IMG/VR virus record: IMGVR_UViG_3300029319_000005
Location: 6,402-70,401 of that record
Source of the DNA: a virus
Direction: 5' to 3' (one strand)
Length of the DNA: 64,000 nt
This document shows, one piece after another, positions 16,545 through 24,349 of the stretch (the stretch's first letter is position 1; the number at the start of each line of letters is the position of its first letter). The notes under the pieces are model-generated. The model did not search any database and had not been told where the DNA came from. It saw only the letters and a list, made by a program, of their open reading frames with translations. A program made the translations under genes and the position numbers.

Positions 16545-17390
16545 CTAAAAATCAAATTTTTGTTCTTGAATGAGTGACGAATGCATAACACAGTAAGCAT
16601 AATCTCTTTCATATTCAGTAGGATAGATGCCAAAAGACGCTCTGGTTTTTTCTTCGTTCTTTTCTTTGACCGAAGCGGTTATTTTTCGTAATAACGAGCC
16701 ATCCGTCTCTAGTTTTTCTTTATTAATCGCGTAATAAAGGCGAATTTCACGAGGATGACTTAGGTCGTAGAAAATGTTTGTCTCGCCCGTATCCGAATCC
16801 ACTATACCGAATGTAGTTATCCTGCAAACATCTAAAGGATCCGAAAAGGTGTTTATAACTGGGTCTGTATTATAGCAAACGTTGAGCATGTGCATTGTAG
16901 AAACAAGCGTATGATTTATTTTGTCGTGATATCCAATAACAGGCACCTCGCCAAGAGCGGCTTCGATCTTAGAATTTTCTACAATATACATTCTTTCTAG
17001 AAGCGCCGATCTTGCGTACTGCTGCAAAACATTGAAAACAACCTTATGCTGCTTATGCTTTATATCAGACAGAAGGCTTTCATCCGGCTTAATATAAAGA
17101 ACATAAAGCGGATGTTGCTTTAGTTTTTCTAGAACCCTAAGTGAAGCCCCCGAAATATCTCCCGATCCTCCTAAAATTAGCAAAACTGGGCCTGAAATTT
17201 TTTCAAAAAAGGCTTTTCTCAACCTAGTCTTGCTCTCATAATCTTCGTGAGACTTTTGCGGAGTTATGTACAAGTAATTGGGTTCTTTTTTCTTCTCAGA
17301 ATTTATTTTATAAACTTCATATTGTGGGTACGACTTAAAACAGTCGGCAACAGCACACCCTGCATCCCCTAGCCCGATAATAGTTTCCAT
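16545..17390 (-). CDS. Divergent FtsZ/tubulin-like GTPase candidate
   Basis: A 281-aa protein that follows the FtsZ layout in order. N-terminal METIIGLGDAGCAVADCF corresponds to the first nucleotide loop. LLILGGSGDISGASLRVLEKL (about 70-90) corresponds to the Gly-rich G-box and helix. LYVLYIKPDESLL matches the VAVVTKP strand. RMYIVENSKIEAALG matches the VDSLIVIPNDKLL strand-helix. INTFSDPLDV (179-188) resembles the T7-loop NxDFxDV. REIRLYYAINKE and RASFGIYPTEYERDYAYCVM match the C-terminal domain strands. The G-box is altered (GGSGDIS for GGGTGTG), so GTPase activity is uncertain. It is shorter than FtsZ and has no long tail. The start is TAATG-coupled to the family A polymerase. A filament for DNA or capsid positioning is inference. 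Confidence 0.6.
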   Translation of the reverse strand: METIIGLGDAGCAVADCFKSYPQYEVYKINSEKKKEPNYLYITPQKSHEDYESKTRLRKAFFEKISGPVLLILGGSGDISGASLRVLEKLKQHPLYVLYIKPDESLLSDIKHKQHKVVFNVLQQYARSALLERMYIVENSKIEAALGEVPVIGYHDKINHTLVSTMHMLNVCYNTDPVINTFSDPLDVCRITTFGIVDSDTGETNIFYDLSHPREIRLYYAINKEKLETDGSLLRKITASVKEKNEEKTRASFGIYPTEYERDYAYCVMHSSLIQEQKFDF

Positions 17391-18574
17391 TATAACCTCT
17401 TTGTTTTCATTGAGCCATAATCCTTGCCTATGCTCATGTTTACCTTAAATTTAGCTAACTCAGTCTCAGAAAAAACACTTACCATCTCGCTGAGTAGGTC
17501 TTTATCTTCCATATCAAAATCAACCACCAACGAGTCATGTACTGAAAACGCCACGTATGACTTTCTGTTTTTTAGCAAGCTAAAGACTTTTATCATCGAA
17601 CGCAAAAACATGTCGCTGGTTGTGCTTTGTACGATGTAATTGAAAGCGCGCCGGTCGTCTACTTCTATTGTTCTTCCAAAAGGTGTCTTGACTTCTTCAC
17701 CATTGAAGTATTTTTTCGTGATGTCTCCTCTCTTAAAAACAGACTCTAATTTATCATTCTTCGCCAATGGATTATATAGCCATGCAAAAACCTTCTTTTT
17801 TATTTCCTCTCTATTGTCCGTGGATGCAAAAATATTGTTGCCTATCCACTCATGTATATCTTTATCAGGCTGTTCTACTCCAGAAAGTGCTAAAACTGTT
17901 CTCAGTTCCGCAGCGTTGAAGTCCAATTCAATAAAAAGATCATTATTTGGTTTAATAACTGCTCTAAAGTCCTTGTCCAAAGTCAGGATTGGGAAAGATC
18001 CTTTCTTAGTCGTAAGCCGTCCGGTTCTTGTACCGGCGATATCGTAAGATATGTATGGACTAAAAGAATTAATCTTCTTAAGGAAGTTCCTGGTTTTGGG
18101 CTTTGCAAATATGTCTCTAATTCCACCCACGTCTATGTTTAGCTTCCTATATTTTACGTCATGTATTATAGAAGAGAGTTCAACCAAAAAATCATAATTG
18201 TCTGGCTTATGGTGCGTATTTAAAACGTGCTCCGTTATCTGATTCTTCATATCGCAATACTCTAGTAAAAACCGCTCTTGAACTAGGTCAAAAAAACACA
18301 GTTCATTCATATCAACTTTCGCAGTCCGAAAAGACCTTTGGAAGGCCTTAAGTTTTCTGTTTATCTTGGCCCACTCTTCTTTCAAATGAGCGGGACACAC
18401 ATCAGCCAAAGAAGACCCGATGCAATATAGACTTGCATACTCTATCTCACCGGGAACGTAAGGAACATACCCCCAGGTTTTAGTCATCCCCTTCGGGATG
18501 CCATTAAAGTCAAGCTCGCCGTTTGTGTACACAGCAACACACTGGTTTTTGTCATCAAGCGTTTGAAATAGCAT
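17390..18574 (-). CDS. Compact family A DNA polymerase (palm and fingers)
   Basis: A 394-aa PolA-type polymerase without a recognisable 3'-5' exonuclease. TGRLTTKKGSFPILTL leads into motif A IELDFNAAELR, with catalytic D218. The O-helix has R255, K259, F263 and Y267 in the exact spacing of E. coli Pol I (REEIKKKVFAWLYNP). IVQSTTSDMF corresponds to the Q-helix region. Motif C reads VAFSVHDSLVV, with D347 kept but Ser where Pol I has Glu. It is therefore probably active, perhaps slower or specialised for gap filling. The phage also carries a separate flap exonuclease (13148), which would complete a split Pol I function. It is TAATG-coupled on both sides. Confidence 0.85.
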   Translation of the reverse strand: MLFQTLDDKNQCVAVYTNGELDFNGIPKGMTKTWGYVPYVPGEIEYASLYCIGSSLADVCPAHLKEEWAKINRKLKAFQRSFRTAKVDMNELCFFDLVQERFLLEYCDMKNQITEHVLNTHHKPDNYDFLVELSSIIHDVKYRKLNIDVGGIRDIFAKPKTRNFLKKINSFSPYISYDIAGTRTGRLTTKKGSFPILTLDKDFRAVIKPNNDLFIELDFNAAELRTVLALSGVEQPDKDIHEWIGNNIFASTDNREEIKKKVFAWLYNPLAKNDKLESVFKRGDITKKYFNGEEVKTPFGRTIEVDDRRAFNYIVQSTTSDMFLRSMIKVFSLLKNRKSYVAFSVHDSLVVDFDMEDKDLLSEMVSVFSETELAKFKVNMSIGKDYGSMKTKRL

Positions 18575-19776
18575 TATATCTCTATATTGATTCGTCTTTT
18601 AATCTCTATATCACTATAGATGGAAGCTAAAGACAAGTCAATAGAATTATTTTTTTTGCTCCTTGCAAACACTGACTTTAACAGGGAGTTTGTTTTGGCC
18701 TCTGTCATGCTAATTTTCTCTTCCGCCAGTCTCAATTTAAAATAAAGTTTAATCCAATTCTTAGCGCCATATTGATTAATCGCATTGATGCCGTCAATAG
18801 AGCCTCTTTCAGATGTTCTTATTTTAACTCTCGTTTTATTACATTTTTCATCAAAGACTATTTCCGGATTTATTGACCGTGGTTGTCTAGAAACATATGT
18901 GTTATAGAAAGTTGTAGCATGCTTTATCAATAAACTCATATCTAGTAGCGACGTTCTTACATATTGTTCTTCAAAAAGATTATCTCTGCTTAATTTATAC
19001 TGCTCCATAAAAAGCTTCATTCTTGGCGAAGAAACGTTAGCTATAAGTCTCCACGGCACATCTCTATCTATTACAAAGCCAAAATGTATAGCTATTTTAG
19101 AAAAAGAATCAAAATTTGGATTTTCATAAAAATCTTGGACCTTGCTAGACTCATTAGATTTGCTAATATTTTCCAATTCTATTGCAAGACCTCCGTTTAA
19201 TACATTCGAATATAAACTTCTAGTAAAGCCAGTCCGTGTTAGCGGAGCTTCTTGTGCTGTTTGGTGAAGAAAATCTTCAAAATGAACCATAAAACTTTTA
19301 AAGTTTGTCATTTTTTCGATCAGACCTCTAGAAATCATAAAAGAATTAAATGCTTCAAAGTAAGTCTGCATATAGGATTCATGAGTATTTTTTATGCTTT
19401 GGTAGCCTTTTCGTATGTTTAAGTTTACAAGAGTGGCCGGTGTGGCGTTTATTATATTATTATTCTTTGCAATATTATAATATGTGGTCATTGCTTCAAA
19501 AGCGTCATGAACGAACTTTGTTACAAAAATAGGATTAGTTTCGCTGTTTATCAAAGATAAATAACCCCTGTCAACACCATCTTGGTAGCTGCCCGCAACG
19601 TTTACGGTATTGAAGGCTGTGTCTACCAAGCCATAAAACCTATATAAGCCTCTAGTAGAAGCTACATTTTCTATATTTCTTTCTAAAAGATACTCTATTT
19701 CTTCATTTTGTCTAGAAAAAAAAGCAGTTCCGGCTTTCATGCCGCTCTTATAAAGTTTTGATGTTGTATCTACCAT
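18574..19776 (-). CDS. Predicted virion protein next to baseplate genes
   Basis: A 400-aa protein, largely helical in residues 1-200, with no recognised domain. It lies at the downstream end of the baseplate cluster, 3 bases after the 1125-aa protein, and overlaps the family A polymerase gene as TAATG. AGGAG lies upstream of the ATG. A structural role is inferred from its neighbours. It may be the last gene of the late baseplate operon, which would place the polymerase and tubulin-like genes in late transcripts. Confidence 0.7.
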   Translation of the reverse strand: MVDTTSKLYKSGMKAGTAFFSRQNEEIEYLLERNIENVASTRGLYRFYGLVDTAFNTVNVAGSYQDGVDRGYLSLINSETNPIFVTKFVHDAFEAMTTYYNIAKNNNIINATPATLVNLNIRKGYQSIKNTHESYMQTYFEAFNSFMISRGLIEKMTNFKSFMVHFEDFLHQTAQEAPLTRTGFTRSLYSNVLNGGLAIELENISKSNESSKVQDFYENPNFDSFSKIAIHFGFVIDRDVPWRLIANVSSPRMKLFMEQYKLSRDNLFEEQYVRTSLLDMSLLIKHATTFYNTYVSRQPRSINPEIVFDEKCNKTRVKIRTSERGSIDGINAINQYGAKNWIKLYFKLRLAEEKISMTEAKTNSLLKSVFARSKKNNSIDLSLASIYSDIEIKRRINIEI

Positions 19777-19779
19777 ATT

Positions 19780-22700
19780 TTAAACTCCTGCCTCGTAATC
19801 AGCGTCCAACGTAGTCTGAAAGCCGCCGGAAGGGTCTATACTGCTCCTAACTTTTGTCACTACGTAGTATCCGCCAATACCAAGAGTAGAGGCGATTATT
19901 TTAGGCGTTACAATTCCACCAGTTGGATTACCAAAAGGTTTCCGTATTCCAGGAAAATTTGGTTTGATCAGGACAACCATCCCAGGATAGAATATTGTGT
20001 TTCCAAATAAATCAATCTCAGCGCTATGGAACTTCAACATTCTTCTAACCTTGCTATCTCCGCTTTTATCATTTAATGTTGCATCGGCGGCTTCTTGGAA
20101 ATATGGTATATCATTTCCCTTAAATTTAATACTTTTAGTAAGACCCTTATTATATCCTGTTCCGAGTACCATAATCCGACCGGCCTCTTCCTCTGACTTA
20201 TACTTTTCACTTCCTTTTAGCGCAGTTCTAGAGTCCATGAAAATATAATAATAGGAATTAGTGTTTTTCAACGTGTAGGCTCCTGATCCGGATTTGGTCT
20301 CTATGCTATCCGCGTTAACGCGGTCTCCTCTTTTTAAAGCGACTCCCGTTTCTTTGTTTTTTATTTCCGCCGCTGTGTTGTAAACTTGGCCTTTAATAGT
20401 ATAAAGATCGGAAACTTCAGCACTCTCTTGGCAATCCGCTCCCAGCGCCGGTAATATCAATTTATCAAGCATGTTCTCTATGAATCTTCCTATATCATAA
20501 GTAACAATCCCCTTTTCCATAACCTCTGTTAAGTACCAGTAAGTGAATAAATCCATGGAGACCGGGATATCTGCTATTGATATGTCTTCTCTTCCAAAAG
20601 GGCCGGTTTCTGTATTTGCAGATCCAACAATTAGATTAAATTTCTCTAGAAATCGGCTCTTCGTTGTGCTCCTGCCGCTATAAACTCTCTTCATTACTAC
20701 GTCTAAAATGGAACCAAGAGTTACAAAATAAATTGTATAGCCCCCATCAAACCTGCCTTCAGGACCGCCAGCCGCAGGAAAATCTCTGTCATTATTTTGA
20801 CGTTTAGCTCTGTTCCTGAACGCTTTATTAGTTTGTGATATTAAATTATCAGCAAGACGATTTTTTCGACCAATGTCTATGGACTCAACGCTAAACTCCG
20901 TAACATTTTTGTCTTTTATTTTAGGAACGCCTCTTGAGGAAACAGATAATTTTCTGTTAACATTTTTCCTCTGGTAATGCGCTACCGACTCTGGTGGTAT
21001 AACAGCCTTATATACCCAGTTTTCTTTAAAAACTTCTTCAAGCAGGCCATCGTGATTTATCAACATACCCTCTTGCTTAATTTCATTAACTTTTCTAGAG
21101 GCTTCGTCTACAAGTTTTTGTCTAAAATCTTTTTTGGTTTGTTCATTAGAGCTTTGCGCTGTGTCGAACCTATTAATATATTCAATGAAGCCAATGTCTT
21201 CTTGGTTGTCAATTTGTCCAAAAACGGCTTCTTCTTTAACTTTGTCATTACCCGCATTTCGTATAATTTGTAAAAGGTATTCTTTAAAAATAACTGTATT
21301 GTCCACCAAAGAAACGTTCACGTCTAAATCTAGTCCGGTTGCTACCGTTCCGTCTTGTAAATTAAACATTTGTTTTAAAGTTTGCTTGCCTTTTTCTGCT
21401 CTGTTGGCTAAACAGTCTACCAAGTATTCGGCAATTTTTATTTTATGTTCTTGGTATCCGTCATCAGTATCAGGATTGAGAAAAATATCAAATTTTAATC
21501 CCGATAACAGGTCGTTTATCCATCCTCTATATTCTGCAAATACTTTTAACGATCCGTCTTCATTAACTTCATAATTGAAGCTAGTAATTGTCAAAAAAAT
21601 AGAGAGTTTCGCTGACTTGGCTGCTTTTGAGATTTCTTTTGCTCGAATGTCTCCCACGATGCTAGTCAGATCGTCTGGAGTCTGCCATCCCACCTCCGCT
21701 TTAATAGCAAAAGGTTCATTTCCTGCCGGATATGCCGCTAAGTCTGAATAGCTGAGTTTTTTATTTGAAATATTAAATTCCGCAATAAAATCGGACATGG
21801 ATTTAAAAAAATATGTTGCATTGCAAACTAATATCTTTTCAGCAGTAGCATAGTCTTGCCCTTCAAAAGAAAAAGAAAAAGATTCTATTCCAGCATCATC
21901 ACCACGCTCTCTTTTGCCCATTGTGAGCATCGAAGGATCCTTAAAATCGCTATGTGTCCCGAACTTAAAAGGTATTGTTTTTAATTCGCTCAACTGGCCA
22001 TATATATCGTAAAACACCTTAGATAATTTTATTCTAGGCAAGAGCATGGACATCTCTAGAGAGGTCAAATCTGCAAATGCTCTTTGTCCTTTGTGAAAAG
22101 TCAAGTTATTTGTCGCTATAAAAGGTTCCCCCTGGACTGAAACGAAGTTCGAATACGAAGTTTTGCCTATATCAGTGCTATTAAAAATCTTATCAAAATT
22201 ATTTGTCAAAAAGCACTGGTCTTGAAAGCGCCTTTCTCTTTCTATTTCTTCTGTCGATGGTTCTGTATCGACCTCCGCTGGCTCTAACTCCTCTGGGTCT
22301 GTGCCTTTAGATATCCCTGCTACATCTTTTATCCTATCTTTAACATTTTTTCTCTCAATTAATCTACCTTCTACCCATTTTACATATTTTTGCAGAGTGC
22401 CAGTTGAATCGATTACTTCTTTTCTAAAAAGTCGAAGATATTCTATGTTTTCTATGTCTGCCTTAGTAAATTTATCGCCTATATTAAAAAGTCTTTCAGT
22501 ATGGAATATAAATTCATAAATCCCTCCACCAGGAGAAGGAGCATTTGATGAGTCATAAGATTCGTCAGGCCCCTGCGGAAAAGCCCAGGCCAAATTAGCA
22601 GGCAATCTTTCAAGGGATTGCGTAAATTCCTTCGCCCGAGTGATCTGTGCCCCTGCGGAAAATGTGGTTAGGTTATAAATGTCTTTTATGTTGTAGAAAT

Positions 22701-23157
22701 CTGGGTTAAGAAAAGAGAGTAGTGCCGCTTTATCGCCGTCGAAGTCTCGTTCGTTTATCCCTGCCCTCTTTAACATATCGAGGTATTGGAGGGCCTGCAC
22801 ACGATCATCCGCGTTTAGGTATTTTTGTATATTTCCATTATTATAATGCTCTATTAAAGATTTTATTTTTTTATAGGCATCTAATCTCGCTTCAGTTAGG
22901 CCAAAAAGTTGTACAGATTTATATTCATTAGAGAGAGATCTTATGGCCTCTTTCTTTTGTTCATCGAGGTTAGCAATAACTACATCTTGATTTTCTATTT
23001 TCGCCAGAGCCAAGCCCGCCCTCAATTGAACAGTCGGGTCGTTCGGGTCGGGTGCTGTTTTGGAGTTTTGTGCCTCTAAAAAGTATTCTTCAAATTCAGC
23101 GAGTTCTTCCGCTAAAATATCGTCCAAGTTTGTTGAATAAGGTGAACTCTTCGCCAT
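19780..23157 (-). CDS. Large baseplate/hub-like virion protein
   Basis: A 1125-aa protein. The first 130 residues are acidic and coiled-coil-like (LAEELAEFEEYFLEAQ, EIDL-type repeats). The middle is mixed alpha/beta. The C-terminus (about 1040-1125) has AEIDLFGNTIFYPGMVVLIKP and GYYVVTKVRSSIDPSGGFQTT, a pattern seen at the end of hub proteins of the gp27/gpD type, where the last beta domain sits at the needle interface. It lies between the LysM/gp53-like gene and the 400-aa gene. A hub role is an inference from this C-terminus and position. Confidence 0.65.
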   Translation of the reverse strand: MAKSSPYSTNLDDILAEELAEFEEYFLEAQNSKTAPDPNDPTVQLRAGLALAKIENQDVVIANLDEQKKEAIRSLSNEYKSVQLFGLTEARLDAYKKIKSLIEHYNNGNIQKYLNADDRVQALQYLDMLKRAGINERDFDGDKAALLSFLNPDFYNIKDIYNLTTFSAGAQITRAKEFTQSLERLPANLAWAFPQGPDESYDSSNAPSPGGGIYEFIFHTERLFNIGDKFTKADIENIEYLRLFRKEVIDSTGTLQKYVKWVEGRLIERKNVKDRIKDVAGISKGTDPEELEPAEVDTEPSTEEIERERRFQDQCFLTNNFDKIFNSTDIGKTSYSNFVSVQGEPFIATNNLTFHKGQRAFADLTSLEMSMLLPRIKLSKVFYDIYGQLSELKTIPFKFGTHSDFKDPSMLTMGKRERGDDAGIESFSFSFEGQDYATAEKILVCNATYFFKSMSDFIAEFNISNKKLSYSDLAAYPAGNEPFAIKAEVGWQTPDDLTSIVGDIRAKEISKAAKSAKLSIFLTITSFNYEVNEDGSLKVFAEYRGWINDLLSGLKFDIFLNPDTDDGYQEHKIKIAEYLVDCLANRAEKGKQTLKQMFNLQDGTVATGLDLDVNVSLVDNTVIFKEYLLQIIRNAGNDKVKEEAVFGQIDNQEDIGFIEYINRFDTAQSSNEQTKKDFRQKLVDEASRKVNEIKQEGMLINHDGLLEEVFKENWVYKAVIPPESVAHYQRKNVNRKLSVSSRGVPKIKDKNVTEFSVESIDIGRKNRLADNLISQTNKAFRNRAKRQNNDRDFPAAGGPEGRFDGGYTIYFVTLGSILDVVMKRVYSGRSTTKSRFLEKFNLIVGSANTETGPFGREDISIADIPVSMDLFTYWYLTEVMEKGIVTYDIGRFIENMLDKLILPALGADCQESAEVSDLYTIKGQVYNTAAEIKNKETGVALKRGDRVNADSIETKSGSGAYTLKNTNSYYYIFMDSRTALKGSEKYKSEEEAGRIMVLGTGYNKGLTKSIKFKGNDIPYFQEAADATLNDKSGDSKVRRMLKFHSAEIDLFGNTIFYPGMVVLIKPNFPGIRKPFGNPTGGIVTPKIIASTLGIGGYYVVTKVRSSIDPSGGFQTTLDADYEAGV

Positions 23158-23159
23158 CT

Positions 23160-23498
23160 TTAGACTCCTAATATTTCTAACATCAAATCAAGATTTAATG
23201 GCACAAGAACAACATCTCCAAGGCTTAAATGTGCTTCAGTCGGCTTTTGATTAAAAAAAGCTATCACCCACCAAAGCTCTTGATCCCCGTAGTATTTGTA
23301 TGCCAATTTATAGTATCTATCCCCAGTTGACCAAACGTGTCTAGTAATGTCCAATCTGCTGGCCTCTGCTGCTGTAGGATAATCAAGAATAGGCGTTTTA
23401 TAAATCATTAATTGAGACAAGTTTCTTTTTTTTAAAAGACTTTTATAGTAGTTTTTTAAAACTTGAATCGTCTCTCTATTTTCGTATCTTATGCCCAT
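23160..23498 (-). CDS. gp53: Baseplate wedge protein, gp53/LysM-like
   Basis: A 112-aa protein. Residues 55-105 (VWSTGDRYYKLAYKYYGD, then WWVIAFFNQKPTEAHLSLGDVVLVP) match the LysM-type fold that T4 gp53 and phage tail protein X share: a GD-turn, an aromatic helix, WxxIAxxN and a G-D-x-V-x-VP ending. It lies between the tube-initiator-like protein and the hub. It probably fastens the wedges around the hub. GAGGAATAATAA precedes the ATG. Confidence 0.75.
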   Translation of the reverse strand: MGIRYENRETIQVLKNYYKSLLKKRNLSQLMIYKTPILDYPTAAEASRLDITRHVWSTGDRYYKLAYKYYGDQELWWVIAFFNQKPTEAHLSLGDVVLVPLNLDLMLEILGV

Positions 23499-23501
23499 TT
23501 A

Positions 23502-24338
23502 TTATTCCTCGTCAGTTTTTGGAAAAGCTCTCGGCGCTGGGGGTAAAAACGGTTGCCCTGCCGCTTGTTCGGCCAAAACTCTGCTGACTCCTGGCTCTGC
23601 CGAGCTTCTTCTTAGCGATTTAGGGAGCGACGAAACATAAGTACCATTCTCATCTATCGTTAACTCTGCGCCGACAATAGTAGTTCCTAGATCTCTTCTT
23701 ATGTCATTAGCCGCATAAGGAAAGTTTTCTTCTTCAAATTCGCCGTCCCCCATCCAGCCAAGGTTATGCGTGTGCAGTACATGTATAGAACATTGTAGTT
23801 GAAAGTTTTTGGGGAACAAGCCCCCTCCTAGAGCAAAATATCCACTCTCTACAACCGGAGCGTGTCTAAATCCATCAATAGTACAAACAAGGCCGCCCGT
23901 TTCGGCATCTGAAGAGGCTCCGGAAGTGGAGGCATCGGTTATTAAATTCATAAACTTTACTTTAAAAATTGGAGCAGTCTTTATTCTCTTACCATCAGTC
24001 TCCGATCCTTCATATGAAGGATAGAGCATTTGGACTAGCGTTGATATCCGCTGCTGGTTTTCTACGGCCTCTTCAATCGAGCCAGCCAAGACATCCCAGC
24101 CTAGATTTATCGTTCTTTGTGTATGTTGAAATGTATGAATCGGATCCATCTTACCAAAGACTGGGGTTCTCTTCCAGGTGCTATTAAAATTATCTTCATA
24201 TTGCGTCAAAAACGCCTTGAAGCGAACTGCCTTCATACTAGGCACCTGATAAAATTCAATGAATTGCCCCTTGTTGGCTAAATTATCACTGGCGTCTGCG
24301 CCTAAATCAAACCACTGTAATTCATCTTTTTTAGCCAC
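23502..24338 (-). CDS. Baseplate tube-initiator-like protein (gp48/gp54-type)
   Basis: A 278-aa protein. WKRTPVFGKMDPIHTFQHTQ and RTINLGWDVLAGSIEEA, then LVQMLYP, form a core I associate with tail-tube-fold baseplate proteins. In T4, gp48 and gp54 share the tube fold and start tube growth. The C-terminal 60 residues are Pro- and Ser-rich and probably flexible. The start is a GTG with AGGGGG 7 bases upstream. It follows the tape measure gene, as expected. Which of gp48 or gp54 it replaces is unclear. Confidence 0.6.
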   Translation of the reverse strand: MAKKDELQWFDLGADASDNLANKGQFIEFYQVPSMKAVRFKAFLTQYEDNFNSTWKRTPVFGKMDPIHTFQHTQRTINLGWDVLAGSIEEAVENQQRISTLVQMLYPSYEGSETDGKRIKTAPIFKVKFMNLITDASTSGASSDAETGGLVCTIDGFRHAPVVESGYFALGGGLFPKNFQLQCSIHVLHTHNLGWMGDGEFEEENFPYAANDIRRDLGTTIVGAELTIDENGTYVSSLPKSLRRSSAEPGVSRVLAEQAAGQPFLPPAPRAFPKTDEE

Positions 24339-24349
24339 AATTTAACCCC

